Positions 1 through 11,939 of a DNA stretch of 64,000 nt are shown one piece after another. Under the pieces are notes generated by a model. The model was not told where the DNA came from. It did not search any database and was given only the letters and a program-made list of their open reading frames with translations. A program made the translations under genes and the position numbers. Source of the stretch: Castor canadensis. Lineage: Eukaryota; Chordata; Mammalia; Rodentia; Castoridae. The stretch's first letter is position 1. The number at the start of each line of letters is the position of its first letter. The stretch is from positions 62,562,951 through 62,626,950 of the forward strand of contig NC_133402.1 of the NCBI RefSeq assembly GCF_047511655.1, given 5' to 3'.

Positions 1-319
1 AAGTGGAATAAAATGGAAGGAAATAAAAGTTATGACTCTCTACTCTTGGAATAAATAAGTTACACAGGAAAAAATGATATAGTTGATAGCATTTGAATTT
101 AAAACTGAATCAAAAGTTAAAGACAAACCATAAACCTGAAAACCCCTATTTGCAACAGAGATGATGAATGGTTAGTATTGTAAACATATCAATAGTTTGC
201 ACAAATCAATTACTAAAACTCAGCTGCTATTGTTGAAATAATAATAGGAAAATGGGAAAACATGAGTGAACAATTCACAGAAAGAAAAGCTTTTCACCCA
301 CAATAAGAAACACAATTTA

Positions 320-618
320 AGGCCTGATGCATTAATCCCAGCTACTTAGGAAGCAAGATCAGTCTGATGGTTCAAGTCTAGCCCAGGCAAAAAAATTTGT
401 GAGACCCCATCTTAATAAAAGCTAGATGGGGTGGCACAGGCCATCGAAGCTATGGGAGAAGCATAAATAGGTGGTTCAGGCTAGCCGGAACATAAAGGTG
501 AGGCCCTATTAGAAAAATAACTGAAGCAAAGAGGGCCAGAGGAGTGGCTTAAGTGGTAGAGCACCTGCCTAACAAGAGTGAGCCCTGAGTTCAAACTCCA
601 GTACTGGGGGAAAAAAAT
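320..618 (+). repeat. Dimeric SINE (B1-like plus ID-like)
   Basis: B1-like text (taatcccagctacttaggaa, gaccccatctt) is followed by an ID-like half (aagtggtagagcacctgcct, gagttcaaactccagtactg) and an A-run. The B1 part looks partly duplicated around 420-520. Confidence 0.75.
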
Positions 619-1689
619 CAGAAAGTCAAGATGTGTGTCAAATGCTTCTCAAGGTATGCTACAGAACAAAAAAAAGCAAACCACCTTGTTGCTCAATCAA
701 GCACTAATAAATTATAATGCACTTGCAAAATGAAGTAAAATGTGCACTAAAAGTAGTGGGGTTTTTTTGTAGTAGAGGCATGGAAAAAAGATATAAAATT
801 GCATATACACAGGATAAGAATCTGATTTGTTTGAGATACACACACAGACATGCATTCAACATGATTTCCAGTCTTCCTCTTTCCCTCGAATGGACAGATA
901 TTTATACACTGTGTAAGTTTAAAAAAAAAGTTAAAGGCTTTTTACAAGGAAATTATATTGAAAGTACATGAGATTTACACTAATTTTTTCAGTATTTCTA
1001 GCAGCTGGACTGCCTGGGTTCTAAAATTTTATTGGATTTGCCTGTAGTTCTTTTCATGGGAGTAGAATTCAGAAAATGTTAACTAATTTCACATAAGTCT
1101 TTTTTTCTTCACAACTTCAGATGTCAAATAGAACAGGAAAGCACAAACTAAGCCGTTCATTATACCTGGAATTTTAATGTTAATTACAAAATGTCACAAA
1201 TGAATCATAGCAGAATGTTTCCTTTCAGCAAGTATTAGCTACTTATAGAATGAAACATAAAGCCTGAGATAAATTCAAGATGTTTAAGAAATGAAGAAGC
1301 AGTACTTCCGTGACACAGTGTCACAAAATTGGTTTATGGACTTTGGACGGTCAACAGACATCGCTTTACTTCTCTTACAAAGTTCATAAAACTGCACCAC
1401 TCAACATTTTTCTTCATTATTTTTCAGCATTTCTTTTCACGTGGCTCCTTGTGTACCATTGTGTCCCTCTTCTCATTGTCCACATAATTCAAGCTTTGCT
1501 TTTGCCCAAAGCCTTCGAGGTGCTTGGTAATCAATTCTTCCATTCACCCCAACTTTTTTATCTCCTTCTTTGTGCTCCTTCTCGCCTCTTACTAGCTCTC
1601 ATCTTTGAGTCTGGCAGTACTAGGTATTTTCAAGGCTCAGTTCTTAGCCCAAGACTCTTTCTTTTATATAATTTTTATTAGGATAGATT

Positions 1690-2165
1690 CGTTACTCAAG
1701 GGGGTGGAACATGTTTGTGACAGTGGATCTAGTCTATGGAACTCGGGGAAAGAAGGAAAGGAAGAGAGAACGATAGAGCATCAGTGATATGGCATACCAT
1801 AAGATATGAAGGTAGAGGATATAAGGGTGTGTACTGAATGCTGTTGAAAAATGGGGGTGGGAGGTAAAAGGGAGAGGGAGGGAAATGGAAGGGGTTGAAT
1901 GGACCAAAGTAAAGCACACCCACAGAGGGATACATTGAGATGACAGGACTGTAAAATAGGTACAGTGTGTGGGGATTGCTAGTGGGGGGGTGAAGGAAAG
2001 AGATTAAGGAGAGGGAATATGGTTGACGGACTTCACATACTTATATGAAATAGATCAAAGAAACCTCTTGCAGTTGCTTCAAGTGGGGTGGAATGGGGTT
2101 GAGGGAAGAGACAATGTGGGAGATGTAACTAATGTACAATATAAGTCTAATCAGAATTGTCACAA
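1690..2165 (+). repeat. L1 3'-UTR-like sequence, sense
   Basis: Purine-rich text with gggaggtaaaagggagaggg, then atatggttgacggacttcac and a tail reaching gtacaatataagtctaatcag. This resembles 3' ends of rodent and sciurid L1 elements from memory. No target duplication was found. Confidence 0.4.
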
Positions 2166-2781
2166 AAACCCAGACTCTTAATTCCTGTATTTACATCCTT
2201 AGCTGACCCATTTTTAGGGTTTTAGGTATTATGACAAACATGACTTCCCTCTGGGAGTCTAATTCCTCATTCTTTCTCTACTTTGCTACCTCTCCAGATC
2301 TTACAAGTGTTCAGCTAAGTGCTGCTAAAAACGGCACATCTGTTCCCTTCTGTTAGCACCCATTTCCAGATCCCTTTCCTCGTGCATTCTGCCAGCCTCT
2401 CCAGCAACCCTGATGTGCTTTCTCCCCATTGTCTCCTCTAAGAATTTTTGTCCAACTAATTATAAACAGATGGCCCTTCACCGAAAGACATTTTACTCAG
2501 AAGTCATCATTATAGTTTGCTAGGAAATTCTCCCACTCCAGTGCATATCCTTAGGAAATACCTCCTTTCTTGCTCTCCCCCTTCACACTGTTACACACTC
2601 AGAGTGCTAATGCGATACTCCAGAAATTGGATATCTATCCCATTTTTTTTAGCTAGAAACATTTCTACAGCACTTATTTCTGTTAAACAGGCATAATTAA
2701 ATATGGCTACTAGGAATTTTTTTGAAATAGTATGTCCTTGAATGTGAAAAATAAATCCATAGCAGATATTTTTCTGGATTT

Positions 2782-2970
2782 TTTTTTTTTTGGCAGTACT
2801 GGGGCTTGAACTCAGGTCCTTCACCTTGAGCCACTCCACCAGCCCTTTTCGTGTCTGGTATTTTTGAGATAGGGTCTCACAAACTATTTGCCCACTCTGG
2901 CTTTGAACCATGATCCTCCTGATCTCTGCCTCCTGAGTAGTTGGATTACAGGTGTGAGCCACTGATGCCT
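2782..2970 (-). repeat. Dimeric SINE (ID + B1) with 17-bp target duplication
   Basis: Antisense copy: a T-run, the ID half (ggcagtactggggcttgaac), then the B1 half ending aggtgtgagccactgatgcc. It is flanked by the 17-bp direct repeat gatatttttctggattt at 2765-2781 and 2971-2987, so the borders are well defined. Confidence 0.9.
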
Positions 2971-3361
2971 GATATTTTTCTGGATTTATGTAATGAACCA
3001 GGCAGATGTTACTGCAGGTTCATTTTTATTTGTAATAAGCTGAACTTTGGAGATTTACATTCCCTTTTTAAAGCAGGATCCATTTATTTGTAAAAATTCT
3101 ATTGTGTAGTCTCTTTCCTTTTCTAGAAATAGTTTTTATATCTTGGAAACAAATGTATCTGTGTATCTCCTGTTGAACTGTTAGCCTTAACTAACTTGGG
3201 AAAAAAATAAAGAGAAACCAGTTATATAATTTTTCTTAACTAAATGTTTATTCCAAAAAGTATTAAGCAAACACTTTTTCTTACTTGTGATAATAGATGT
3301 TAAGAGCTTATAATTTCACTGGTGCAAAACCCCCTCAAATACATGAGAATTCATATATGCC

Positions 3362-3559
3362 TTTTTTTTTTTGTGGGACTGAGGTTTGAACTCAGGGCTT
3401 TGCACTTGCAAAGCAGACGCTCTGCCACTTGGGCAATGCTCTTACTCTGGTTATTTTGGAGATGGGGTCTCAGGAACTATTTGCCCAGGCTGGCCTTGAA
3501 CTACAATCTTCCCAGTCTCCCAAGTGGCTGGATTACAGGAGTGAGTGCCAGCACCTGGC
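3362..3559 (-). repeat. Dimeric SINE (ID + B1), antisense
   Basis: T-run, then gggactgaggtttgaactca, tctgccacttgggcaatgct and B1 text tggctggattacaggagtga. Confidence 0.8.
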
Positions 3560-4035
3560 AAGAATTTAGATGTCTTGATAAAAGAACTGTAGCACTCAAT
3601 GCTGGGAGTTAAGAAACTTCTGCAGAGACCAGGGTAGACAAAAGCAAATGAAGTATAGAAAGGACTTAACTGGATTTATGTCACTAGGAAAGAGCTAAAT
3701 TTCAGTGTAGGATCTGGATAGAAAATATGGGACAAAAATTAGATTCCTAATGGAACAATCATTGTTCTATTCCTTAATTTTAAATCTAAACAAAACAATA
3801 TTTGTGGTCTCTACTAGTAGAATTTAGGAAACCTAGGTTTTTAGTCACAGATTTTCCATGAATAAGACTTTTTAGGGTAGGAAAGATCTTAACACTTCTC
3901 AGCTAGTCATTCTGCTACCTAGTTTAATTATTTTTCTAGTGTAACACTTTTTCAGATGATTGAACTGGGTTGGCATAGTCAGGCGACATGTTTTTAAAAA
4001 TGTGTTTTCATACCAAAACTTGTGCTTGCTTACAG

Positions 4036-4169
4036 ATTGAAAACTGTAACTATGCAGTGGAGCTTGGGAAGAACGAGGCCAAATTCTCCTTGGTTGGCAT
4101 TGGGGGGCAGGACCTCAATGAAGGGAATGCAACCCTCACGCTGGCACTGCTATGGCAACTGATGCGAAG
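4036..4169 (+). CDS. PLS1: PLS1 coding exon, end of CH3
   Basis: The exon follows acceptor tacag and ends before donor gtaaag. It reads [20 protein letters not shown] through a Gly-rich turn to LALLWQLMR. The W-Q-L-M core is the typical last helix of a plastin CH domain. Length is 134 nt, phase 0 in and phase 2 out, so the final Arg codon is split with the next exon. Confidence 0.95.
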
Positions 4170-7100
4170 GTAAAGGTCAGCGTGTGTACAACTCTGTCAG
4201 TTTCCTTCAACGGCCATTGGAACTAAGCGTTTAACTATTCTCGAAGATTAATGAACACAAGAAATATATATCATATAATACATTGGTTTTTCCAAATATT
4301 TGCTATTGATGATATAAATTATATAATTTTATGTTATATTTTATTTTAAAAATGAGTTAATCTCTAGAAATACAATCACTTTTTTATTAATGCCTTTTGT
4401 GTGGGGGGGCACTGGATTAGAACTCAGGGCCTCACGCTTGCTAGACAGGCGTTCTACCACTTGAGCCACCCTACCAGCCCTTATTAATACCTCTTAAAAA
4501 TGGCTCTGTAAGGTACCCCTTTATTTTTTATTATTTATTTATTTATTTATTTTTCATTTTTCTTTTATTATTCATATGTGCATACAAGGCTTGGTTCATT
4601 TCTCCACCCTGCCCCCACCCCCTCCCTTACCACCCACTCCACCCCCTCCCGCTCCCCCCCCTCAATACCCAGCAGAAACTATTTTGCCCTTATCTCTAAT
4701 TTTGTTGTAGGGAGAGTATAAGCAATAATAGGAAGGAACAAGGGGTTTTGCTGGTTGAGATAAGGATAGCTATACAGGGCATTGACTCACATTGATTTCC
4801 TGTGAAGGTACCCCTTTAAATTTTTTAAATACCATATGGTAGGTTTTATTTTTGATAAGTGAGTTTTGTAACTTTGGAATGAAACCAAGTGCAAATGCCA
4901 GACTAAAATCAGAACTATTAGAACCGAACTGTTTTCCTTTCATTCCCTTTCTCTTTCTCTCTCTCCCTCCATCCTTTCTTCCTGGCTCTTTCTCTCTCTC
5001 CTTTCCTTTCCTCTTCTCTTCCCCTCCCCTCTCCTCCTCCCTCCCATTCCCTTCCCTTTCTTTTCCTCATTAAGACAGGGTCTCACTGTGCAGCCCAGGC
5101 TGGCCTCGAACATGGGATCCTCCTGCCTCAGCCTCCCAAGTGCTGTGATTACAGGCGTGCCACCACTGTGTCTGGCTATTTCTGAAATATTTATATGAGT
5201 ACTGATCTAAATGATGTGAAAGCAAATTTCCTCCCTTTCAGTCTTAAGTACATGTCTTTTCTGTTGCAGGTATACGCTGAAAGTGTTATCGGATCTTGGG
5301 GATGGTGAAAAAGTAAATGATGACATTATTATTAAATGGGTCAATCAGACTCTTAAAAATGCAAACAAAAAAACGTCCATTTCTAGCTTCAAGGTAATTA
5401 AGAATATTTTTTAAAGTTCTGTAAGTTTAATGGAAGGAATTTTTAATGGGAATTACATTCATGTTATATTTTAGAAGCACAGAAGTTATAAATTTAGGTA
5501 TACTGATTATTTGGCATGTGTAAACTAGAAATATTCAGTTTGAATTCTTACATTTTTGATTGGTTGTCCACTTGAGTATAAATTCAGGTTAATGTACTGT
5601 GGTAACCTAATCTTTAAGAAGAAATAGAATTGAGCCAAAAAACTCCAGTTGTCAAATGAAAAAGAACGATGAAAGCCATTGTTTCTGTAGGACCTGTGAT
5701 GTTTTGTACTCCCTAGCAGCAGTCTCAGAATTGTATTGGCATCATTTCCAAGGCATAGCAGAGCCAGCCAAACCGATTCCAGTGGGAATTGAGAAAACTG
5801 GTAGGAAAAAAAAGTCTTGTTTGGCTTCATAATGCACTTAACACTCACTCTGAGCATTTGTGGATGATTCATCGGGCACTCAAAATGTAATCTGCACATA
5901 CATACCCACTAATTTTCATGCATTTTCATCGTGTTTTGCTTTTGCATGCAACCTGGTGTTAGCTACAAAGAAGCATGTCTGCTTGTACACATTCATTCCA
6001 TGAGCCTTGTGTTTGTCATTTTATTATACGTGAAAAACAGCAATCAAAAATTGTATTTTTTTAGTGAAATAAAAAAGTGCAAACAGATAAAACACTAAGC
6101 TATCCTAAGCGATAGCTACCCATCTTTATTCCTTTCTTTGCCTTTGCACTAAGTGTTTAACAACATTTCTGAAGAAATGTCAGAAATGGACAAATTCAGT
6201 CTTTTCAGCTTTATGAAAAAAGAAGGCCCAAAATGGTTTCAGCAGGACAGCTGGATGTTGTTGTCTGAGTACTAGGTTCAAGTCCCTCTTTCTTCTTTTC
6301 TATCTTGGGAAGATCTATTGAGTTTTTATTGTTGCTTACCTTAAAACAAGTAATTTTCAGTTTGTATGTGTCTTAGATATAAAACAACTTAAAAATGTAA
6401 AAATAGAAGTGGGGTGTTTTATAAAATTCTACAACTGGCAGTTACTCTTTAAAATCATTAGGCTAAAATTATATTCATTTGCATATTAATTTATTAAAAT
6501 AGCAAGACATAATTAAATACAATGAAGAACCACTTAGGAGCAAACTAATACTTATTGTAGTATTACTATTAAGTAGCTTTTCTAGGTAAAGACATAAAGT
6601 ATAAGAAATTAATTTGGCCCTCAGCATTCAACGTTTATTTGAAGAAAAAATTTGTATAACTGAAGAGGTAATGGTACCACACAGTAAATGATAAGATCCA
6701 AGATATACGATGAGTATTATTCTGGGTGAGATATAACTGATCATTTCCAACTCAATGGTCAGTAAAGAGTGAGGAAGAAAGTTGATTTGAGAATCAGATG
6801 GAGGAGGGATTGATTTGAGGAGGGGGAAGGGGAGGATAACAAGCTAGAAGGTCTATCTTGAATAAAGGCGAGATTGAGACAGGAGAAACAGTTGGGCTGG
6901 AGAGCGTGGTTTATAAGGGACTCTGGGCAAGAAATTGACTTGGCCAATATGGCAGAGGAATCTGGCTTAAGTACAGGATATTGGGCAAAGGGAGTAATTT
7001 AGGAAAGGCAATTACTTTGGGAAGAATCTGGTGAACGGGATGGGTTGGTGGACAGTGGTACAGAAGAGTCTGAGGCAGGACTCACAATGTGCAGTGGTAA

Positions 7101-10100
7101 GGGTCTGAATGGAGTCGAGATGGGCCGGGAAAGATGGAAAAGATTACCTAAGAGCTTTTGCAATAGAACAACTAGGACTTGGCTTCTTGATTTAGAGAAG
7201 CAGGGGAGGGCAAGAGGAGTCAAAATTCTTAATGTTTTGGGATTGGGTAATTTAGAAATTGGATAACACTCACAAGTGGAGATGTCATGAGGGGCCATTG
7301 CTTCCTGGGTAGGTGATGAATTCAGTCTCCAGTTTATAGAGTTTGAGGAAATGCTCAGGAAATGGGGATTTGGATGAGAGGTGACATTGACACTGGGAAT
7401 GCAGGCCTGGTGATAGCTAAATTACAGATAGTTGAAAATGGGTATTTGCAAAGAGGGGATGCTCAGAGAGCAGCATACGTGACAGCCTGGCTTTCTTAGA
7501 ACTGAGTAGGTAGAGACATTGCAGAAGTGCTTGCTATTAAGCAGATGCTGGATAAGAAGCAAATATTCAGAGAGTACACAGGGTTAAGAAATGTGGCAGA
7601 ATATGGGGGAAAAAGAATAGGTGGGGTGGGAGAAGTTTTTTCCAGCCGTAGAAGGCACTAGGTCTGAAGGTTATAATTGCAGGATCAGTAAGACCATACT
7701 AATCACAGTTAAGGCAGAGCTTGACATCTCAGAAAAGACTTTGCCCTTTTCAGTTGCAAAGTAACTTTCCCTCACCAAGAAGAGAAGGAGGTGATATGTC
7801 AGAAAATAACAGTAATCACAATTGCCATTTAGTGAGTCCTGCGTGAGGCTGCGCTAAGCCCTTGACATTGTGTCTGTTCATTGTCTGAACAACAGGAACA
7901 AAAAGGTGAGCATCAGAGAAAGTAAATAACTTGCCACTCCCTACAACTTTTCGGCAGAGCAGCTGGGCTTCACATCCAGGTCTGTGTACTACAGATCGAA
8001 CGCCAAGCTTTGGAGCTGTGTGGCTTTGGCTTTGACTTGGCTCAACCCCTTCACTATTTGACATGTCACTCATTCATTCCATAAATATTCAAAGCCTACC
8101 CTGTGTCACATTCCTTACTAGTCACTGTGGCTACAGAGTGTCCTCAAAGAGCTCACTGTTCAGGGAAGGAAGCAAATAAGCAAACAAGAATCATGGTATG
8201 GGGTGTTGGCAATATGGTGTGAGGCAGCTAAGGGGAACATGGTGTGTGAGGACTTCTGTTCTACAGAAACTTTAGTTTGTACTCAGAGCTGGGCTGCATC
8301 TGTTAAAGAAAACAGAACATGTCTGGCTAAACATTTGTGTGACCTTGGGCAAGTTATTAATTTTTCTGTGTTCAGTTCCCTGAGTCCAAAGTGGAAGTAT
8401 TAATAATATGTATTTTACAGGAGTATTGTCAGACTAAATAAAGAACTGAATGTAAAGAACTTCACAGTACCTGTCACACAGTAAGGACTCAATAAACGAG
8501 GCCCACTACACCACTGGCACGGTCCATATAGGAAGGGCATTGTATGTGGAGGGGTTCCTTCAAGTCTTTTAGGGAACCTTGGTGGCCCATCACTGATTTT
8601 CCACTTTAGGAAATAAAGAGGGATAGAAAAGAATATTCTGAGAATAGTACTGATCAAACTAAGATGCTACAATTCAGGGTCAATCAGGGCTAATCGAGGT
8701 GGTAAGGGGGCTTATTCTCTTGAAGATTATAGAAATTGGTACTGCTCACACAATTTTTAAATGATCAGCTTAAAGAAAGGAAAAGGAATAATGATGAAAT
8801 GGATTGACATACCAAACCAAGACTTTTCATTCAGCCCACACTGGTTTGCAACAGTAAAGTGTCTTTCACTGATTATGTACAAATTGGAGGACTTAGAAGA
8901 CAGGCTTACTGTCTTGGAAATAAGAAGGACTCTGATATCATATTTAGAACCAACTTTTCATTCAACGTAGTAAAAGCTTTTTCCAAGGTAAATTATAAAG
9001 AAGTAGGTAGGAAAAAAAGTCCTTGTTTCCTAAACCTCAATCAAGAAATATTCAAAGTGCTATAATCATGTCAAAAATGATCAAAATATAGCATATTTAA
9101 ATAATGTGTGTTTGAAGCATCAGAAATATCTAAGTGGTAAGCCCATAGAAGTTTTAAATTTATTATAGAATGACATAAATACTAAGTTAATTTCTAGGAA
9201 GTTTAACAGTGTAGAGTCATCTAGAAAATTGTAGATTCCCACCCTCATCCACAGATCACCTTATTTATAATTTTGAATGGAGATAAATTTCCCTTTTCTT
9301 TTTCTTTTCTTGAGGTTCTGGGGATCAAGGCAAATTGAGTGCAATGCTCTCAATTTGCACTTTTACCAATCACCCTGGGTGATTTTCATGTAGGTGGTCT
9401 GCAAACATTGAGAGAACACATACAGAAAATTTTCATGAATAGAGAAGTTGCCAATAAAAAAAAATTACAGATTACCATATCTTCCCTTTCAAAGTCTGAA
9501 TTGTAAGAATCTAATTTTTTCTAAAAATCACAAATTAAGCCCATGGCCCCCCAAAAGCATCCTGTTACTCTTCAAATTGTTTATCAGACATTCATTGAGG
9601 ACCCACATTTGGCTAGGAACTGTGTAATATGGTTTTATTTGTATTATCTTAACATTCCCAAGAATGTCATGACAATCCATTTTAGGTGCTAGGAAAGGGT
9701 GCTTTTGGCTTCAAGAAACAGAAACCCAATTTAAAGTGGTTTAGACTGAAAATAAAGGTATTGAATAGAGTAACAGAAATGCAGAGGTGGGGTAGATTCA
9801 GGGCTACTTGAGGCGGTAACTGCAGAGTGTCATTCAAGACTCAGGCTGTCTTCTCAACTTTGCTTTGCCATCTGACAAGCCAGCTTCCTCCCTAAGCTGG
9901 TTCTCCTCTTGGTGATCAGATGGCAGCTTGTGTGACAGAGCTGTGAGCCCCTCATTCACATCCAGGAAGAGGGGTTGCTGGTTTTCCATAGCCTGATTAA
10001 ATCAGTCGCAAATTAAAATCATTGTGGTAATAGGATAAAATTACCTTATTAATCTTCGACTGCTGTTTTTTAACCTTTTTTTCCCATTGTTCTACCTGTA

Positions 10101-11939
10101 AGGAATGTTTTGGACACACACCTTTTCCCTAATTGCCTCTTCCCTGTGAAATTGTATTATAGGAATATACCGTGTATTTCTTTATACACTGTGTGCTTTG
10201 TATGTTAAAAAGAATGTCTATCACCCTGTGCCTATGTCACATGCACAGCCTAGACTCATTCAGTTTCACTCCTAGAGGCTTGGATGGGATCAGCTTTCCC
10301 TGAAGCACTTGTCCTTTTGAGGGTCTGGATTGAGAGGAAAAAGAAGGGCTGTGTTAGGATGGAGAGAGAGGCGAAGAGGGTTCCAGCTGGGAAAAGGGAA
10401 GCCAGTGCTGTGAGAGGTGGAGTCTGTGCTGCTCAGGCTGTTTGGGCAACAGCACTCCATCTAGTAGGATTTGGGTGTCCATTTTGAACTTGCCTTGGAA
10501 GAAACTTCAAAAGGGAGAGTATCTTGGGCCCTTGAGTCAGGCTGTCATGGGTTCTAACACTTGTTTTGTACTTACTTAAACAAGTCATTTGAGCCATCTG
10601 AACTTCCTGTTCTTCATCATTAAAACAAGGATCAGAATTCCTTTCTTACTAGGCTATTAGGATTAAAAATGAGGATTAAATCAGCAAAACCAGGAGAACA
10701 GTCATTTTAAATGTTAAACCATTCAGTTTTCTTTCTGAAAAACATTAAGTGAACTCTTAGGAATTCATGGTCTAAGAAATAAAATAATATTAGCAGAATT
10801 TGAAAAATTATTAATTTAAGATTCATCTATTCCCCTTTGACAGTTATTTATAGTTTTTTTTATAGAACAGATATGATAGCTAGTATGTGTAGGAGCTGTC
10901 TTGTCCCCAACGCTTACTCAAGACTGGTGACAACCCTCTACAGGATGATTTATATAAAGATTGAAGGAAAATCATATTTTAAGTAGCTTGTCATGTGTCC
11001 TGGTTTCAGGAAAGCTAAATAGTAAGTACAGAGAAAATGTATAGATTGGTTTTGGTTGTGTGACTGTGACCAGAAGAGGCTGACCTTCATGAGTAATTAA
11101 AGGTGAGGTGTTGATGAGCGCTCATCGTTCTTTATTTCCTAGGATAAATCTATCAGCACGAGCTTACCTGTCCTAGATTTAATAGATGCTATAGCACCAA
11201 ATGCAGTTCGTCAGGAGATGGTCAAGAGGGACAACCTTTCTGATGAGGACAAGCTGAACAACGCTAAGTAAGCCTTTGTGTCTTTAATTTTCTAAAATGC
11301 TTACAGGAGCTGTGTGTGGTAGCGTGTGCCTGTAATCCTAGTACTTGGGAGGCTGAGGTAAGAAGGTCATTGCTGGGTGTCCATGGCTGAGGCCTGTAAT
11401 TACTCAGGAGACAGAGATCAGGAAGATCATGGTTAGACGCCATCTCTGGCAAATAGTTCTTGAGACCCTATCTTGAAAAAAAAACTGTCACAAAAAAGGG
11501 GCTGGTGGAGTAGTTCAAGGTGTAGGCCCTGAGTTCAAACCCCAGTACTGCAAAAAAAAAAAAAAAAGAAGAAGATCGTGAGTTTGAGGGCAGCCTGGAT
11601 TACATAGGGAGACTCTATCTTAAAAAAGCTTTTAAAAATACAAAAAAGGGTTCACATTTTTAAGTACAACTAGTATGGGAAATATGATTTAAAAATCACA
11701 ACCTTAAGCTTTTTGTAAAGTTTATTATCAAAATAGTTCTTTGTTAAAAGATAGTAAGTGAAAACACAGTAGATAAATCCCCACGTATTTCTTTCTTTTC
11801 AAGATATGCCATTTCAGTCGCTCGAAAGATCGGGGCCCGGATATACGCACTGGCTGATGACCTGGTAGAAGTGAAACCGAAGATGGTTATGACGGTGTTC
11901 GCGTGCTTAATGGGAAAAGGACTGAACAGAATAAAATAA
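4036..11939 (+). CDS. PLS1: PLS1 (plastin-1 / I-fimbrin), last four coding exons; 5' part lies outside the window
   Basis: Plastin-1 is an actin-bundling protein of intestinal and inner-ear microvilli and stereocilia, with two EF hands and four calponin-homology (CH) domains arranged as two actin-binding units. The window gives exons 4036-4169, 5270-5393, 11143-11267 and 11804-11939. They join in frame to 172 residues plus a stop. If the protein has the usual 629 residues, these are roughly residues 458-629: the end of CH3 and all of CH4, i.e. most of the second actin-binding unit. The C-terminus MGKGLNRIK fits plastin-1 rather than plastin-2 or plastin-3, whose tails I recall as ending MKRV. 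TRPC1 downstream on the same strand matches the known PLS1-TRPC1 neighbourhood. All three introns have GT-AG borders. No frame break is seen. Confidence 0.96.
4397..4480 (-). repeat. ID-like SINE, antisense
   Basis: Contains gaactcagggcctcacgctt and taccacttgagccaccctac. Near-identical flanks ttattaatgcct (from 4384) and ttattaatacct (from 4481) look like the target duplication. Confidence 0.8.
4524..4804 (-). repeat. 5'-truncated L1 3' end, antisense, 14-bp target duplication
   Basis: From a T-rich start it reads attattcatatgtgcatac, a C-rich tract (polypurine on the L1 sense strand), then aataataggaaggaacaagg and ggatagctatacagggcatt. Flanking copies of aaggtacccctttA lie at 4510-4523 and 4805-4818. 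Only the last roughly 280 bp of the L1 is present. Confidence 0.88.
4929..5066 (+). repeat. Polypyrimidine tract (CT-rich low complexity)
   Basis: About 140 bp almost purely C and T, with many ctttc, ctctcc and cctccc units, ending next to an antisense B1. Confidence 0.85.
5072..5176 (-). repeat. B1-like SINE, antisense
   Basis: Reads gacagggtctcactgtgcag, cccaggctggcctcgaacat and tgtgattacaggcgtgccac, the antisense of a B1 monomer. Confidence 0.85.
5270..5393 (+). CDS. PLS1: PLS1 coding exon, linker and start of CH4
   Basis: The exon follows a pyrimidine-rich acceptor (cttttctgttgcag) and ends at aag before gtaatt. It encodes [17 protein letters not shown], then [17 protein letters not shown]. 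The IIKWVN motif marks the start of the fourth CH domain. Length is 124 nt; it completes the split Arg codon and ends in phase 0. Confidence 0.95.
7811..8010 (-). repeat. MIR, antisense
   Basis: Contains the MIR-like pieces gctgcgctaagcccttgaca and aataacttgccactccctac, and ends ccaggtctgtgtactaca. Diverged, as expected of an ancient SINE. Confidence 0.6.
8290..8500 (+). repeat. MIR, sense
   Basis: Carries tgtgaccttgggcaagttat in the core and ends cagtaaggactcaataaac, the standard MIR core and 3' end. Confidence 0.75.
9330..9358. repeat. Short inverted repeat (10-bp arms, 9-nt loop)
   Basis: GCAAATTGAG at 9330-9339 pairs with CTCAATTTGC at 9349-9358. Adjacent ttctggggatcaag may be an ID relic, so this may be an old SINE edge rather than a functional element. 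Confidence 0.6.
10535..10690 (+). repeat. MIR, sense, diverged
   Basis: Contains aacaagtcatttgagccatc and ttaaaacaaggatcagaatt in the order of a MIR core, ending in gaggattaaatcag. Confidence 0.5.
11143..11267 (+). CDS. PLS1: PLS1 coding exon, core of CH4
   Basis: The exon lies between acceptor ttcctag and donor gtaagc. It encodes [19 protein letters not shown] and then the charged segment [29 protein letters not shown] is the conserved CH-domain helix of plastins. Length is 125 nt, phase 0 in and phase 2 out. A nested SINE begins about 37 bp after the donor. Confidence 0.95.
11304..11640 (+). repeat. Nested SINEs: B1 interrupted by a dimeric B1+ID SINE
   Basis: A B1 begins gctgtgtgtggtagcgtgtg and stops near 11371. 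A second SINE with its own B1 and ID halves and A-run runs to about 11568. Then gtgagtttgagggcagcctg and agactctatctt at 11577-11630 supply the missing end of the first B1. The outer B1 is therefore the older insertion. Confidence 0.75.
11804..11939 (+). CDS. PLS1: PLS1 last coding exon and stop codon
   Basis: Acceptor ttttcaag is followed by [44 protein letters not shown] and TAA at 11937-11939. The VEVKPKMV motif is the last helix pair of CH4. From memory the human protein has Pro where this one has Ala in ALADD, so this is probably a species difference. The 3' UTR starts directly after the stop. Confidence 0.95.

Larger units (their letters stand above)
1..4035 (+). other. PLS1: PLS1 intron, partial
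   Basis: Intronic sequence upstream of the first exon in the window. It contains a B1+ID SINE (about 320-618), an L1 3'-UTR-like stretch (about 1690-2165), two antisense dimeric SINEs (2782-2970 and 3362-3559), and otherwise AT-rich unique sequence. No coding exon was recognised; the small open frames at 717-971 and 1310-1681 have no splice borders or known motifs. Confidence 0.7.
4170..5269 (+). other. PLS1: PLS1 intron
   Basis: Holds an ID-like SINE (4397-4480), a 5'-truncated antisense L1 3' end (4524-4804), a polypyrimidine tract (about 4929-5066) and an antisense B1 (5072-5176). The polypyrimidine tract ends about 200 bp before the next acceptor. Confidence 0.75.
5394..11142 (+). other. 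PLS1: PLS1 intron, mostly old unique sequence
   Basis: Contains two ancient MIR copies (about 7811-8010 and 8290-8500), a third near 10535-10690, and a short hairpin at 9330-9358. The purine-rich stretch 6760-7720 may be an old L2-type repeat, but I cannot assign it. No young L1 or dimeric SINE is seen here. Confidence 0.6.

Noticed and set aside
1310-1681. A 123-codon hydrophobic plus-strand frame in the PLS1 intron
   Set aside because: Leu/Phe-rich composition follows from T-rich DNA; no family resemblance, and no acceptor or donor fits the frame.
6760-7720. Purine-rich stretch with several small open frames in a PLS1 intron
   Set aside because: The frames lack splice borders and recognisable motifs. 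The text resembles an old interspersed repeat, but I could not name it, so no gene is called.
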